Shown in pieces: positions 16,707 through 24,980 of a stretch of DNA of 64,000 nt. Location: NCBI GenBank assembly GCA_033856175.1, contig JAWVFK010000020.1:119888-183887 (forward strand). The letters are read 5' to 3'. The position numbers and the translations under genes were made by a program. The DNA comes from JAWVFK01 sp033856175. Lineage in GTDB: Bacteria > Actinomycetota > Thermoleophilia > Solirubrobacterales > 70-9. The notes under the pieces are model-generated. The model made no database searches. It was not told the DNA's origin and worked only from the letters and a program-made list of their open reading frames with translations. The first letter of the stretch is position 1. Each line of letters opens with the position of its first letter.

Positions 16707-17637
16707 CGCCCTCGCCCCGGCTGACCCGGCCGATCGCGGTGAGGGTCGTGCCGGTTGCGGCCACAGCGGCGGCGGCTTTCTCGAAGCTCTCGGCCGGGAG
16801 ACTGGCCAGCAGCTCGTAGTCCTCGCCGCCGCCGAGCGCCAGCGCCTGCGGATCCTCGCCGGCTGCCGCGGCCAGCTCGCCGGCGCCGGCGGCGATCGGC
16901 ACCGCCTCGGCGTCGAGCTCGAGCGCAACCCCGCTGGCGCGGGCCATTTGAGCGGCGTCGCCGGCGAGGCCGTCGCTGACGTCGATCAGCGCCGCGGCGC
17001 CGGCGCCTCGCAGCGCCCGGCCGGCGGCAATGCGCGGCAGCGGCTTCAGCTGACGTTCGACGAGCGCGGCGGCGGTCGCGCCGTCCAGGGCATCGGCGAG
17101 GGCAGGCTCGCGCAGCAGGCGCAGCCCGGCCGCCGCGGCACCGAACTCACCGGTGACGCAGAGCAGATCGCCGGCCTGCGCTCCGCCGCGGGTCACGAGC
17201 TCAGCGGCGTCGCCGGCATGGCCGACGACGGTGACAGCGAGGACGATCACCGGCGAGCGGGTCACGTCGCCGCCGGCGAGAGCGGTCCCGGTGGCATCGG
17301 CGAGAGCGGCGATCCCCTCGTAGAGCTCGAGGCAGTCGTCCTCGCCAAGCCCCGGCGGCACGCCGAGGACGACGTAGGCCTCGCCGGGGCTCGCTGCCAT
17401 CGCCGCGAGATCGGAGAGGGCGGCGGCCAGCGCCTTGTGGCCGATCGCTCTCAGCGGTGCCCAGTCGCGCTCGAAGTGGACCCCCTCGACCAGTGCGTCG
17501 ACCGACACCGCGGTGGCGCCGCCGGGAACGCTGACCGCGGCGTCGTCGCCGACGCCGACCCGCAGCCGGCCGTCCGCCGGAGGACCGCCGATCCGCTCGG
17601 CCAGCCGCGCGATCAGGTCGAGCTCGCTGCCGCTCAC
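16645..17637 (-). CDS. thiL: Thiamine-monophosphate kinase
   Basis: ThiL phosphorylates thiamine monophosphate to the diphosphate cofactor with ATP. The 330-residue protein shows the PurM-like pattern: RVGVGDDAAV (residues 24-33), DALVEGVHFERDWAPLRAIGHKALAAALSDLAAM, a Gly-rich ALAGGDVTRSP loop, and LIDVSDGLAGD further on. The expected length is about 310-340. GTG start at 17637, four bases after the stop of the upstream glycosyltransferase, so it belongs to the PBP-glycosyltransferase-thiL run. Its 3' end overlaps the convergent FlgM-like gene by 62 bases. Confidence 0.93.
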   Translation of the reverse strand: MSGSELDLIARLAERIGGPPADGRLRVGVGDDAAVSVPGGATAVSVDALVEGVHFERDWAPLRAIGHKALAAALSDLAAMAASPGEAYVVLGVPPGLGEDDCLELYEGIAALADATGTALAGGDVTRSPVIVLAVTVVGHAGDAAELVTRGGAQAGDLLCVTGEFGAAAAGLRLLREPALADALDGATAAALVERQLKPLPRIAAGRALRGAGAAALIDVSDGLAGDAAQMARASGVALELDAEAVPIAAGAGELAAAAGEDPQALALGGGEDYELLASLPAESFEKAAAAVAATGTTLTAIGRVSRGEGVRFVAASGEVQPPPGFDHLA

Positions 17638-17641
17638 GGCG

Positions 17642-18940
17642 TCACATCGGCAGGCGGTTGATGAGCTGGAAGGCAGTCAGGGCCAGGACCGAGCCCGCGA
17701 GAGCACGGTCGCCGGAGACCGCCGCAAAGGGGATCGCCCAGAGCAGGTACCAGGGCAGCAGCCAGCCCGTCGCCAGCAGCAGCCCAAAGGCGGCCCAGCC
17801 GGCGGCTCGCACCCAGTCGCCCTCCTGCTGGCAGCGGGCCAGTCGCCGCAGTCGCGGCGCCGCGACCGGCGCCGTCCACAGCGCCAGCCAGGCCAGCAGC
17901 GCCGCGTAGCCGACGAGCAGGCCCGCGCGCAGCGTGTCGACGTCCACCCCGGCGAGCCGCGAGAGCGTCGCCGGGACGCTGTAGCGGCTGGTGTGCGCCT
18001 GGTTCTCGCCGACGAGGACGAGGGAGTCGAGCGCATGGGCGCCGAAGACCGCCAGGCTTGCCGCGGCGAGCAGCGCCGCAGCAATGGCTGCGCCGAGGAC
18101 GAAGCGGCCCCGCCGTGGGGTCGCGAGCAGCGCAAACGGCGCCGCGAACGCGGCCGAGACCTTGACCGCGGCGCCGGCGAGCAGCGCCGCGCCACCGGCG
18201 AGCTGCCGCTGGGCAGCAAGCGCGGCGGCGCCGGCGAGGACGAGCGCCATCATCACGGCGTCGTTGTGGGCGCCGCCGACGACGTGGACGAGAACCAGGG
18301 GGTTGAGGGCGACGAAAGCCGCCGCCTTCGCCGGATCGAGTCCTCGCAGCGCCGCGATCCGGGCGACCAGGACGGCTATTGCGAGTACCGAGGCGGCGGC
18401 GATCCCCTTCAGCGCCCAGAAGGCGAGCGGCAGGCTCAGCAGGCCGAGAGGGTAGGTGCCGAGCGTGAACAGCGGGCCGTAGGCGCTGACCGAGTCGCGC
18501 CAGCCGACGTGGGCGAAGGCGGGATCCGCGGGGACGCTGGCCGGCACGTCGACGTAGGGGTTGAGGCCGTGGGCCGCGCCGAGGCGGGAGTAGGAGATGT
18601 AGCTGAAGACGTCGGCCGAGAGCAGTGGTGGCGCCAGCGCAAAGGCGGTGACGAGCACGCCGATCGCGATCCAGATCCAGCGCGGCGCCAGCGCCCGTGA
18701 GGTGGTGAGCACGCCCAGATAGGCGAGGAAGGCGACCCAGAGCAGCGCGTAGTATTCGCCGCCGCCGAGCTCGATGCCCTCGCCATAGACGCCGCGCAGC
18801 CAGCCGGGCCCGTCGCCGATCTGGCCGGGCACCATCGTGCCGTCGGGAGCGGCGAGCAGTGCCGCCGCGGCGGCCAGCGCCAGCAGCGCCGCCGCGCCCA
18901 GGGCGGTCGCTCGTCTATCGGTGGGCGCGAGCGAGCTCAG
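17642..18940 (-). CDS. GT-C type membrane glycosyltransferase (GT87/DUF2029-like)
   Basis: A polytopic protein of about 10 membrane helices, resembling polyprenol-phosphate-dependent mannosyltransferases of the GT87 group; extracytoplasmic loops include a segment SRLGAAHGLNPYVDVPASVPADPAF. Sugar and acceptor are unknown. The first ATG is at 18835, but that start would cut off a clear first membrane helix (LGAAALLALAAAAALLAAP). The frame stays open to a CTG at 18940 that overlaps the PBP stop as CTGA, like the ATGA/GTGA couplings elsewhere here. I therefore extend it to CTG 18940 with moderate certainty. It is followed by thiL. Confidence 0.75.
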   Translation of the reverse strand: MSSLAPTDRRATALGAAALLALAAAAALLAAPDGTMVPGQIGDGPGWLRGVYGEGIELGGGEYYALLWVAFLAYLGVLTTSRALAPRWIWIAIGVLVTAFALAPPLLSADVFSYISYSRLGAAHGLNPYVDVPASVPADPAFAHVGWRDSVSAYGPLFTLGTYPLGLLSLPLAFWALKGIAAASVLAIAVLVARIAALRGLDPAKAAAFVALNPLVLVHVVGGAHNDAVMMALVLAGAAALAAQRQLAGGAALLAGAAVKVSAAFAAPFALLATPRRGRFVLGAAIAAALLAAASLAVFGAHALDSLVLVGENQAHTSRYSVPATLSRLAGVDVDTLRAGLLVGYAALLAWLALWTAPVAAPRLRRLARCQQEGDWVRAAGWAAFGLLLATGWLLPWYLLWAIPFAAVSGDRALAGSVLALTAFQLINRLPM

Positions 18941-21042
18941 TTGCCATTGCCGTTGCCATTGCCGTTACCGGTCTGGCCGCCACCCTGCGGGGTGGGTGTG
19001 TAGGCGCGCGGGTCGTAGCCACGGTAGCCGCCGCCCTGCTGGACGCCGGAGCCGGTTCCGGGGTTGGTATAGGGGCTCGTCCCAGTGGTGGTGACGCCGC
19101 CGGTCGGCGTCGTCAGCGTGCGCTGGAAGGTCTGGTACTGGATCGGGTGCTTGGGCAGCGGATACGGGCGGCAGGGGAAGTTCCCTGCCGACATGAACGC
19201 CCGCCAGATCGGCGCCGCCAGCGTGCCGCCGAAGCCCTCCTGGCCGTGGACCGAGGTCATCGGGTGCAGGGCGTCCGGGTAGCCGACCCAGACCGCGGTC
19301 GAGGCGTCGGGGCGAAAGCCGACGAACCAGGCGTCGCTGAAGTTGGTCGTCGTGCCCGTCTTGCCGGCGTCGCTGGCACAGCCCGTGCTGGCGCCGGTGC
19401 CGGTTCCGGAGGTGACGACCGAGCGCAGGATCTTGTCGAGCTCGTAGGCGACCCCGTCGGAGAGGACCCGCTTGCGGTCCGGCTTGCCGATGTCGTCGAC
19501 GTGGCCATCGGGGAACTTGACGTACTTGATCGCGATCGGCTTGCTGTGCATGCCGCCGGAGGCAAACGTCGCGTAGGCGCTCGCCATCTCGAGCGGCGAG
19601 ACCCCAAGTCGCAGTCCGCCGAGTCCCTCGGCCGGCAGCGCGTCGAGCTCGGTGGTGATGCCCATGTCGTAGGCGGTCTGGCGAACGTTCTCCGGGCCCA
19701 GGTCGATGTCGAACTGGGCGTAGACGGTGTTGTCCGAGGCGGTCATCGCGCTGGCGACCGAGATCGGCCTGTTGCTCTCGTTGCCCTCGGCGGTGTCGAC
19801 CACCCAATGGCCGAACTCGGGCAGGTGCAGGTCGAGGTGCTTGGAGACGTAGCTGGTCGAGTAGGGGTCGACGCCACGGCGCAGCGCGGTCGCGAGGACG
19901 AACGGCTTGAAGGCGGAGCCCGGCTGGCGGTGCCCCTGGGCGGCGAGGTTGTACTGCTCGTGCTTGTAGGTGCCGCTCGACGACATCGCCAGCACGTAGC
20001 CCGTCTTCGGGTCGATCGTGACGACGGCGGCCGAGGGGTCGCCCGGCTGGTTGAACATCGAGTCGATCGCCTCCCTGCCGACCTGCTGCAGGCGCGGTTC
20101 GAGCGTCGTGTAGACCTGCAGCCCGCCCTTGCGCACCGTGGCGACGCCGTAGTGGTCGATCAGCTGCTGCTGGACGAAGTCGAAGAAGTAGGGCTCCTTG
20201 ATCCGCGTGTAGCGGGTGCCCTGCCGCAGCGTGAGCTTGGCCGCCCGCGCGCTCGCCGCCTGGGCGGGCGTGATGTAGCCCTCCTTCAGCATCGCCGCCA
20301 GCACCTCGTTGCGGCGCTCGAGCGCCCCGGTCGGGTTGAGGAACGGGTTGTAGTCGGTCGGCGATTGCGGCAGGCCCGCGAGCAGCGCGATCTGCGGCAG
20401 GTCGAGCTTGCGCGTGGACTTGGAGAAGAAGGTCCGCGACGCCGCCTCGACGCCGACGGCCGTGCGGCCTTCGACCGTGCCGTAGGAGGCGGTGTTCAGG
20501 TACTGCTCGAGGATCCAGTGCTTCGAGTGCAGGTTCTCGAGGTCCTCGGAGAGCTTGGCCTCCTTGATCTTCCTCGTCAGGTCGCGTTTGGGGTCGACGA
20601 TGTAGCGGTTGCGGACGAGCTGCTGGGTGATCGTCGAGCCGCCCTGGACGGCGTGGCCGGCCTTGGCGTCGGCGATCGCGGCGCGGGCGATGCCGCCGAT
20701 GTCGATGCCGCCGTGCTTGTAGAAGTTGCGGTCCTCGATCGCGATCGTCGCTTCCTGCAGGTAGCGGGGAATGCTCTTGAGCTTGATCGGCTGGCGCGCG
20801 GTGTCGGACTGGATGTAGCCGAGGCGGTTGCCGTCGGCGGCGAAGATCACCGAGTTGGTGCCCTCGTTGATCGGCTTCAGCTTCGAGATCGGCGGCGCCG
20901 AGGCAGCCACGCTGAGCACGTAGATGCCCAGGCTCAGGCCGGCCAGCGCCACAAGCGACGAGATGATTGCGAGCCCGAGCAGAAGCGGCCGGGCCCTATG
21001 CGACTTACGGCGACGGCTCCGCCGGCGCGCCCGCTGCGTCAT
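18937..21042 (-). CDS. Class A penicillin-binding protein (transglycosylase/transpeptidase)
   Basis: A bifunctional peptidoglycan synthase of 701 residues. After a basic N-terminus and one membrane helix (about residues 23-47), the GT51 domain shows IEDRNFYKHGGIDIGGIARA and GGSTITQQLVRN. The transpeptidase domain has the SxxK motif in GSAFKPF, SDN in TASDNTVYAQ, and KTGTT. The C-terminal tail is Gly/Asn/Pro-rich and ends with five Gly-Asn pairs encoded by a 12-base repeat. ATG at 21042. It heads a run with a GT-C glycosyltransferase and thiL on the minus strand. Length and motifs are intact. Confidence 0.96.
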   Translation of the reverse strand: MTQRARRRSRRRKSHRARPLLLGLAIISSLVALAGLSLGIYVLSVAASAPPISKLKPINEGTNSVIFAADGNRLGYIQSDTARQPIKLKSIPRYLQEATIAIEDRNFYKHGGIDIGGIARAAIADAKAGHAVQGGSTITQQLVRNRYIVDPKRDLTRKIKEAKLSEDLENLHSKHWILEQYLNTASYGTVEGRTAVGVEAASRTFFSKSTRKLDLPQIALLAGLPQSPTDYNPFLNPTGALERRNEVLAAMLKEGYITPAQAASARAAKLTLRQGTRYTRIKEPYFFDFVQQQLIDHYGVATVRKGGLQVYTTLEPRLQQVGREAIDSMFNQPGDPSAAVVTIDPKTGYVLAMSSSGTYKHEQYNLAAQGHRQPGSAFKPFVLATALRRGVDPYSTSYVSKHLDLHLPEFGHWVVDTAEGNESNRPISVASAMTASDNTVYAQFDIDLGPENVRQTAYDMGITTELDALPAEGLGGLRLGVSPLEMASAYATFASGGMHSKPIAIKYVKFPDGHVDDIGKPDRKRVLSDGVAYELDKILRSVVTSGTGTGASTGCASDAGKTGTTTNFSDAWFVGFRPDASTAVWVGYPDALHPMTSVHGQEGFGGTLAAPIWRAFMSAGNFPCRPYPLPKHPIQYQTFQRTLTTPTGGVTTTGTSPYTNPGTGSGVQQGGGYRGYDPRAYTPTPQGGGQTGNGNGNGNGN
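18940..18966 (-). repeat. Short tandem repeat encoding Gly-Asn pairs
   Basis: The last codons of the PBP gene alternate GGC/GGT with AAC/AAT, giving a nearly perfect 12-base period (GGCAATGGCAAC). Such tandem hexamers can slip during replication and vary tail length. The adjacent CTG that may start the next gene is directly coupled to this end. A similar Gly-Asn tract, not identical, occurs near 43562 in the helicase gene. Confidence 0.7.
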
Positions 21043-21067
21043 AGACGGATAAGGGTACTCACCTGGT

Positions 21068-21658
21068 CTAGCGGGCTTCGCCGCTCGGCTGCGCCGGCGG
21101 GATTCCCTGCGCCGGCAGGGCGCGCTCGGTCGTGCCGTTGACCGAGTGGTTGATCAGCGGGTCGGTCATCAGCTTCTGGTTGGGGACGACGAGGACGCGG
21201 CCGTCGTCGAAGGCAATCGAGGTAAAGGTCAGGGTGATGTCGCTGACCCGGCCCGATCCCTGCTCGAGCTCGACCAGATCGCCGATCCGCAGCGGCTGGG
21301 TGATCGCCAGGAGGACTCCGGCGACCATGTTCGAGAGCGCCTGCTGGGCGGCGAAGCCGACGACCAGGCTGAGCACCGCCGTCGAGGCGAGCACGCCGGC
21401 GGCGAGGCGCTTGATCTCGGTGAACTGGCTCAGCGCCAGGGCGGCGCCGATCGCGATGATCGTGATGAAGAGCAGCCGGCGGACGACCCGCAGGCGCGTC
21501 CTCAGCTCGCGCGACTGCGTCGCCCCGACCCTGTCGGCCAGGCGCGAGGCGCGGCCGATGACCAGCCTGTCGAGCGCCAGCGCGAGCAGCACCGTGAGGG
21601 CGATCGTGATCGCCGCGGAGATCTCGTTGCCGTGTGCTTGCCAGAAGGTCTGGTCCAT
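21068..21658 (-). CDS. Small MscS-type mechanosensitive channel
   Basis: A 196-residue protein of the MscS family, which forms tension-gated channels releasing solutes on osmotic downshock. Membrane helices lie near residues 11-32 and 61-83, and the pore-lining helix follows (AAGVLASTAVLSLVVGFAAQQALSNMVAGVLLAITQPLRIGD). The beta domain GDLVELEQGSGRVSDITLTFTSI follows and ends near VVPNQKLMTDPLINHS. The alpha/beta cage domain that normally follows is almost absent; only a Pro-rich tail remains, so it is a minimal form. ATG at 21658; the divergent mannosyltransferase starts close by. Confidence 0.88.
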   Translation of the reverse strand: MDQTFWQAHGNEISAAITIALTVLLALALDRLVIGRASRLADRVGATQSRELRTRLRVVRRLLFITIIAIGAALALSQFTEIKRLAAGVLASTAVLSLVVGFAAQQALSNMVAGVLLAITQPLRIGDLVELEQGSGRVSDITLTFTSIAFDDGRVLVVPNQKLMTDPLINHSVNGTTERALPAQGIPPAQPSGEAR

Positions 21659-21705
21659 AATCGGCCACGTTGGGCGCGAACTCGTCAGCCGCCGCGCGCA
21701 TCAGC

Positions 21706-23004
21706 GTGCGTGTACTCGTTCTATCCCGTGCCTGGGTATTCCTTTGCGCGGCAGCCGCTTTTCTCGCCTTTGGCGCCGATCGCTCGAGCCAGGCGCGCTT
21801 CGGCGCGCCGGCGATCGCCGACCCCTTCGGCGGCGCCGGGCAGGCGCTGCTCGGCATCTGGTCGCGCTGGGATTCGGTCTGGTACCTGGGCGTCGCCCAC
21901 CACGGCTACGGGGTCGGGGAGCCGAGCGCCGCCTTCTTTCCCCTCCTTCCCCTGCTCTCGCGTGCCGTGGCGGCGCCGATCGACCTGGTTGCCGGCCGGC
22001 CGGCGGCGATCTTTCTCGGTGCCCTCGCGGTCTCCCTCGCCGCTTTCGGCGTGGCCCTCTATTTCCTTCACCGCCTTGTCGCCGTCGAGCTCGGCGACCG
22101 GGTGGCGATGCTCTGTGTCGCCCTCGTCGCCTTCTTTCCGATGGCGGTCTTCCAGGGCGCGATCTACAGCGAGAGCCTCTTCCTCGCGCTCAGCGCCGCC
22201 GCCGTCTGGTTTGCCCGCAGCGACCGCTGGGCGGCCGCCGGGACGCTCGCCGCGGCGGCTGTGCTGACCCGCAGCGCCGGCATTGCGCTGATCGTTCCGC
22301 TGGCGCTGCTCTATCTGCTGGGACCGCGTGGGCAGGGGCAGGCCGAGCGGCCCTATCTGGGAGCTCCCTGGCGTCGGCGAGGGGGCCCGCGGGCTTACCC
22401 GCTGCGCCGCGACGCGCTCTGGATCGGCCTCGCACCGGCAGCGCTCGCGGGCTTCGCGATCTATCTCGGCTTCGAGCTCGGAGACTCGCTCGCCTTCGCT
22501 CACGCGCAGGCCGACTGGGGCCGTGAGCTCGGCCACATCGGCAGCGTCCCGGCAGCGTTCGCCGGCGGGCTTTGGCAGGGAGCCGTGGCCGCCGGCTCCG
22601 GCCTCGCCGATCTGGTCCGGGGCCGGGCATCTGCTGGCGAGCTGCTCTGGGCGCCCGACGGCGGCCTCTCGCTGTCGCGGGCCGGGATAAATCTCGAAGC
22701 CGGCCTGTTTCTGGCCTTCGCCGTCATCGCGACGATCGGCGCGCTGCGGCGGCTGCCGCTTGCCTATGGCGCCTATGCGGCCGCCGCGCTGGCGCTGGCA
22801 CTGAGCTATCCACGGTCTGCGGTTCCCGGCTACGACGTGCCGCTGTTCTCGCTGCCGCGCTTTCTCGCCGTCGTCTTCCCGCTGTTCATCTGGCTCGCGC
22901 TCGTCGTCAGCGAGCGCGGCTGGGAGCGTCCGGCGCTGCTCGTCTTGGCATTGCTGCTGGGTCTCTATGCGGCCCAATGGGGAACATGGCAGTGGGTCTC
23001 GTGA
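21706..23004 (+). CDS. PIG-V/GPI-mannosyltransferase-like membrane protein
   Basis: A polytopic protein of about ten helices resembling the PIG-V mannosyltransferase family. The segment GIWSRWDSVWYLGVAHHGYG holds the family WD motif in the first outer loop, and AAFFPLLPLLSRAV follows. Such enzymes transfer mannose from a polyprenyl phosphate to lipid or protein. The acceptor here is unknown. The frame is open from TTG 21670, but that lies 11 bases from the divergent mscS start. I prefer GTG 21706 (MRVLVLSRAWVFL), which leaves 47 bases for promoters. Its stop overlaps the next start as GTGA. Confidence 0.8.
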   Translation: MRVLVLSRAWVFLCAAAAFLAFGADRSSQARFGAPAIADPFGGAGQALLGIWSRWDSVWYLGVAHHGYGVGEPSAAFFPLLPLLSRAVAAPIDLVAGRPAAIFLGALAVSLAAFGVALYFLHRLVAVELGDRVAMLCVALVAFFPMAVFQGAIYSESLFLALSAAAVWFARSDRWAAAGTLAAAAVLTRSAGIALIVPLALLYLLGPRGQGQAERPYLGAPWRRRGGPRAYPLRRDALWIGLAPAALAGFAIYLGFELGDSLAFAHAQADWGRELGHIGSVPAAFAGGLWQGAVAAGSGLADLVRGRASAGELLWAPDGGLSLSRAGINLEAGLFLAFAVIATIGALRRLPLAYGAYAAAALALALSYPRSAVPGYDVPLFSLPRFLAVVFPLFIWLALVVSERGWERPALLVLALLLGLYAAQWGTWQWVS

Positions 23005-23651
23005 CCGAGCCATCGACAAAGTCACCCACGGAGGCGGTCTTCTTCGACGTCCTCGGCACGCTGGTCGAGCTCGAGCCGCCGTGGCTGACGCTCCGTGAGG
23101 CGGTTGGCGACGACGTGCCCGAGGAGAAGCTCATCCGCGCCGTCAAGCTCGAGATGGCCTACTACAAGGAGCACAGCCACGAGGGCCGCGATCCGGCGTC
23201 GCTAGCCGAGCTGCGCGGCCGCTGCGCCGAGCTGTTGACGCGCGAGCTGGGAGTCGAGGTGACTCTCGATGAGTTGATCGCCGCGATTCGCTTCCACCCC
23301 TACCCCGACGCGGCGCCGGCGCTGGCGGCGCTGCGCGGCCGCGGCCTGCGCCTCGTCGCCGTCTCGAACTGGGACAGCTCGCTGACCGCGGTGCTCGATC
23401 GCTGCGGCCTCGCCGAGGCCCTCGACGGCGCCGTCAGCTCGGCCGAGGCCGGCGCCTCGAAGCCCGACCCGGCGGTCTTCCTCCGCGCCCTCGAGCTGGC
23501 GGGATGCGAGCCCGAGCGGGCCCTGCACGTCGGCGACACCCCCGAGGAGGATGCCGCCGGCGCGGCCGCCGCCGGCATCCGCTGCCTGATCGTCGACCGC
23601 AAGGGCGGCGGCGACATCGCTTCGCTGGCCGAGGTCGAGGGCCGGCTGTGA
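23001..23651 (+). CDS. HAD-superfamily hydrolase
   Basis: A 216-residue HAD-IA type hydrolase. Motif I is FFDVLGTLVE, where the nucleophile Asp is present but the second Asp of the common DxD is Leu, as in dehalogenase-like members. Motif II is VAVSNWDSS, and motif III/IV is SKPDPAVF with LHVGDTPEEDAAGAAAAG. The substrate is unknown. Without the second Asp a standard phosphatase mechanism is less likely. GTG at 23001 overlaps the previous stop as GTGA; an in-frame ATG at 22986 would add five residues. Its own stop overlaps the RDD-CPBP start. Confidence 0.85.
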   Translation: MTEPSTKSPTEAVFFDVLGTLVELEPPWLTLREAVGDDVPEEKLIRAVKLEMAYYKEHSHEGRDPASLAELRGRCAELLTRELGVEVTLDELIAAIRFHPYPDAAPALAALRGRGLRLVAVSNWDSSLTAVLDRCGLAEALDGAVSSAEAGASKPDPAVFLRALELAGCEPERALHVGDTPEEDAAGAAAAGIRCLIVDRKGGGDIASLAEVEGRL

Positions 23652-24889
23652 TCTACGCCAGCCTGCGCCGCCGCTTCCTGGCGGCGTTCCTGGACGCGAC
23701 GACGACCCTGATCATGGCCGCCTGGCTCTTCAGCCTGGTCGCCCCGATCAAGGACCCCACGGCGATCGCGATCGTCGGCCTGATCGTCTTCTCGCTCTGG
23801 TTCAACTACTCAGCCTTCTGCGAATGGCGCTGGGGCCAGACGATCGGCAAGAACGCCGTAGGCATAGAGGTAAGGACCGACACCGGAAACCCCCCCACCT
23901 GGAGCGCCGCAGCAATGCGAAACCTCCTCCGCCTAATAGACCTCCCCCTAACCCTCCTAGGCATAGGAGCCGCCCTCTGGCTCCAATCCAGCAAAAAGCA
24001 ACGCCTAGGAGACCGAGCAGCTCACACGGTGGTAACGAGGAGACACCCGACACCGCAGCCGTGGGGGATCGTTACCGGGACAGGACCCGCTGCCCCAGAG
24101 CATGGTGTTCCAGTCCAATCAAAGCCAGCAAATCCACCAGAGCAACCAGAGCAACCAAAGCCCCCCCCACCAACCAGAGCCGGCATCCCCCCTGGAACCT
24201 GGACCCCCAAGCACGTCGTCTGGGGCATCCTGGCCCTGATCTTCCTCTCCCTGGTGGAGATCATCTTCGTAGCCCCCTTCGACCCAGACGTGAAGTCCCC
24301 AGCCGCAAAGCTAGCCTCCCAAGCCCTCTTCGTAGCCACCCTCACAGGCGTAGCCTTCGGCTTCGCGACCCTGCCGAAGTCGGGCCTGGCAAGCCCGCAG
24401 ACGCTCGGCCTGCGCTCCCCCCGCCGCTTCGTCTCCAAGCTCGCCGGCCCGACGATGCTGGCGGCGATGGTGACGGTCGCCGCCATCGCCGCATACCTCC
24501 TCTTCGCGGGCGTTTACAACTTGATCGTCCACACCCACCAGGAGGACATCGCCCGCGACCTCGGCGTCGGTTCGACGCCCCTCGCGGCGGTCGTCGCCGG
24601 CCTGCTGATCGTCGTCGCCTCGCCGCTCAGCGAGGAGATCTTCTTCCGCGGCTTCCTCTTCGGCGGCCTGCGCCACCGGCTCAGCCTCTGGCCGGCGGCG
24701 GCGATCGCCGGGGCGATCTTCGGCGCCGTCCACTTCACCGGCGGCGACAGCGTCACCGTCGTCCCCCAGCTCGCCGCCCTCGGCGTGATCCTCTGCTGGC
24801 TCTACGAGAAGACCGGCTCGATCTGGCCGACGGTGGTGATCCACGTCCTCAACAACGCCCTCGCCTTCGCTGTCTTGGTGTCGAAGTAG
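23648..24889 (+). CDS. RDD domain-CPBP intramembrane protease fusion, with in-frame repeat in the linker
   Basis: A 413-residue fusion of two membrane modules. Residues 1-131 form an RDD domain (LRRRFLAAFLDATTT and GQTIGKNAVGIEVRT, ending RLGDRAAHTVVTR). Residues about 180-413 form a CPBP (CAAX-protease/bacteriocin-processing) domain with EEIFFRG, FGAVHF and HVLNN, the three metal-site motifs. The linker encodes PTPQPWGIVTGTGP from the 43-base repeat at 24047-24089, then a Pro/Gln-rich stretch. Codon use shifts to CTA, CCA, CAA and GGA between about 23860 and 24360 and returns to normal in the CPBP part. GTG at 23648 overlaps the HAD stop. The substrate of the protease is unknown. Confidence 0.88.
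   Translation: MIYASLRRRFLAAFLDATTTLIMAAWLFSLVAPIKDPTAIAIVGLIVFSLWFNYSAFCEWRWGQTIGKNAVGIEVRTDTGNPPTWSAAAMRNLLRLIDLPLTLLGIGAALWLQSSKKQRLGDRAAHTVVTRRHPTPQPWGIVTGTGPAAPEHGVPVQSKPANPPEQPEQPKPPPPTRAGIPPGTWTPKHVVWGILALIFLSLVEIIFVAPFDPDVKSPAAKLASQALFVATLTGVAFGFATLPKSGLASPQTLGLRSPRRFVSKLAGPTMLAAMVTVAAIAAYLLFAGVYNLIVHTHQEDIARDLGVGSTPLAAVVAGLLIVVASPLSEEIFFRGFLFGGLRHRLSLWPAAAIAGAIFGAVHFTGGDSVTVVPQLAALGVILCWLYEKTGSIWPTVVIHVLNNALAFAVLVSK
24047..24089 (+). repeat. 43-base exact direct repeat, copy B
   Basis: Identical to 7306-7348 and read in the same frame (PTPQPWGIVTGTGP). It falls exactly at the linker after the RDD domain. A local inverted pair, GGTAACGA (24031-24038) with TCGTTACC (24069-24076), can form an 8-bp stem around it. 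The left arm present at copy A is largely missing here, so only the right half is shared. Confidence 0.95.
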
Positions 24890-24980
24890 CCGACCTGCGC
24901 CGCCGAGCGTCGTGACGGCGGCATTTCCAGCCGCGGCGATCGACGCGGGCGGTTGCCGATAGCGCCCTAGAATCAAGCCC

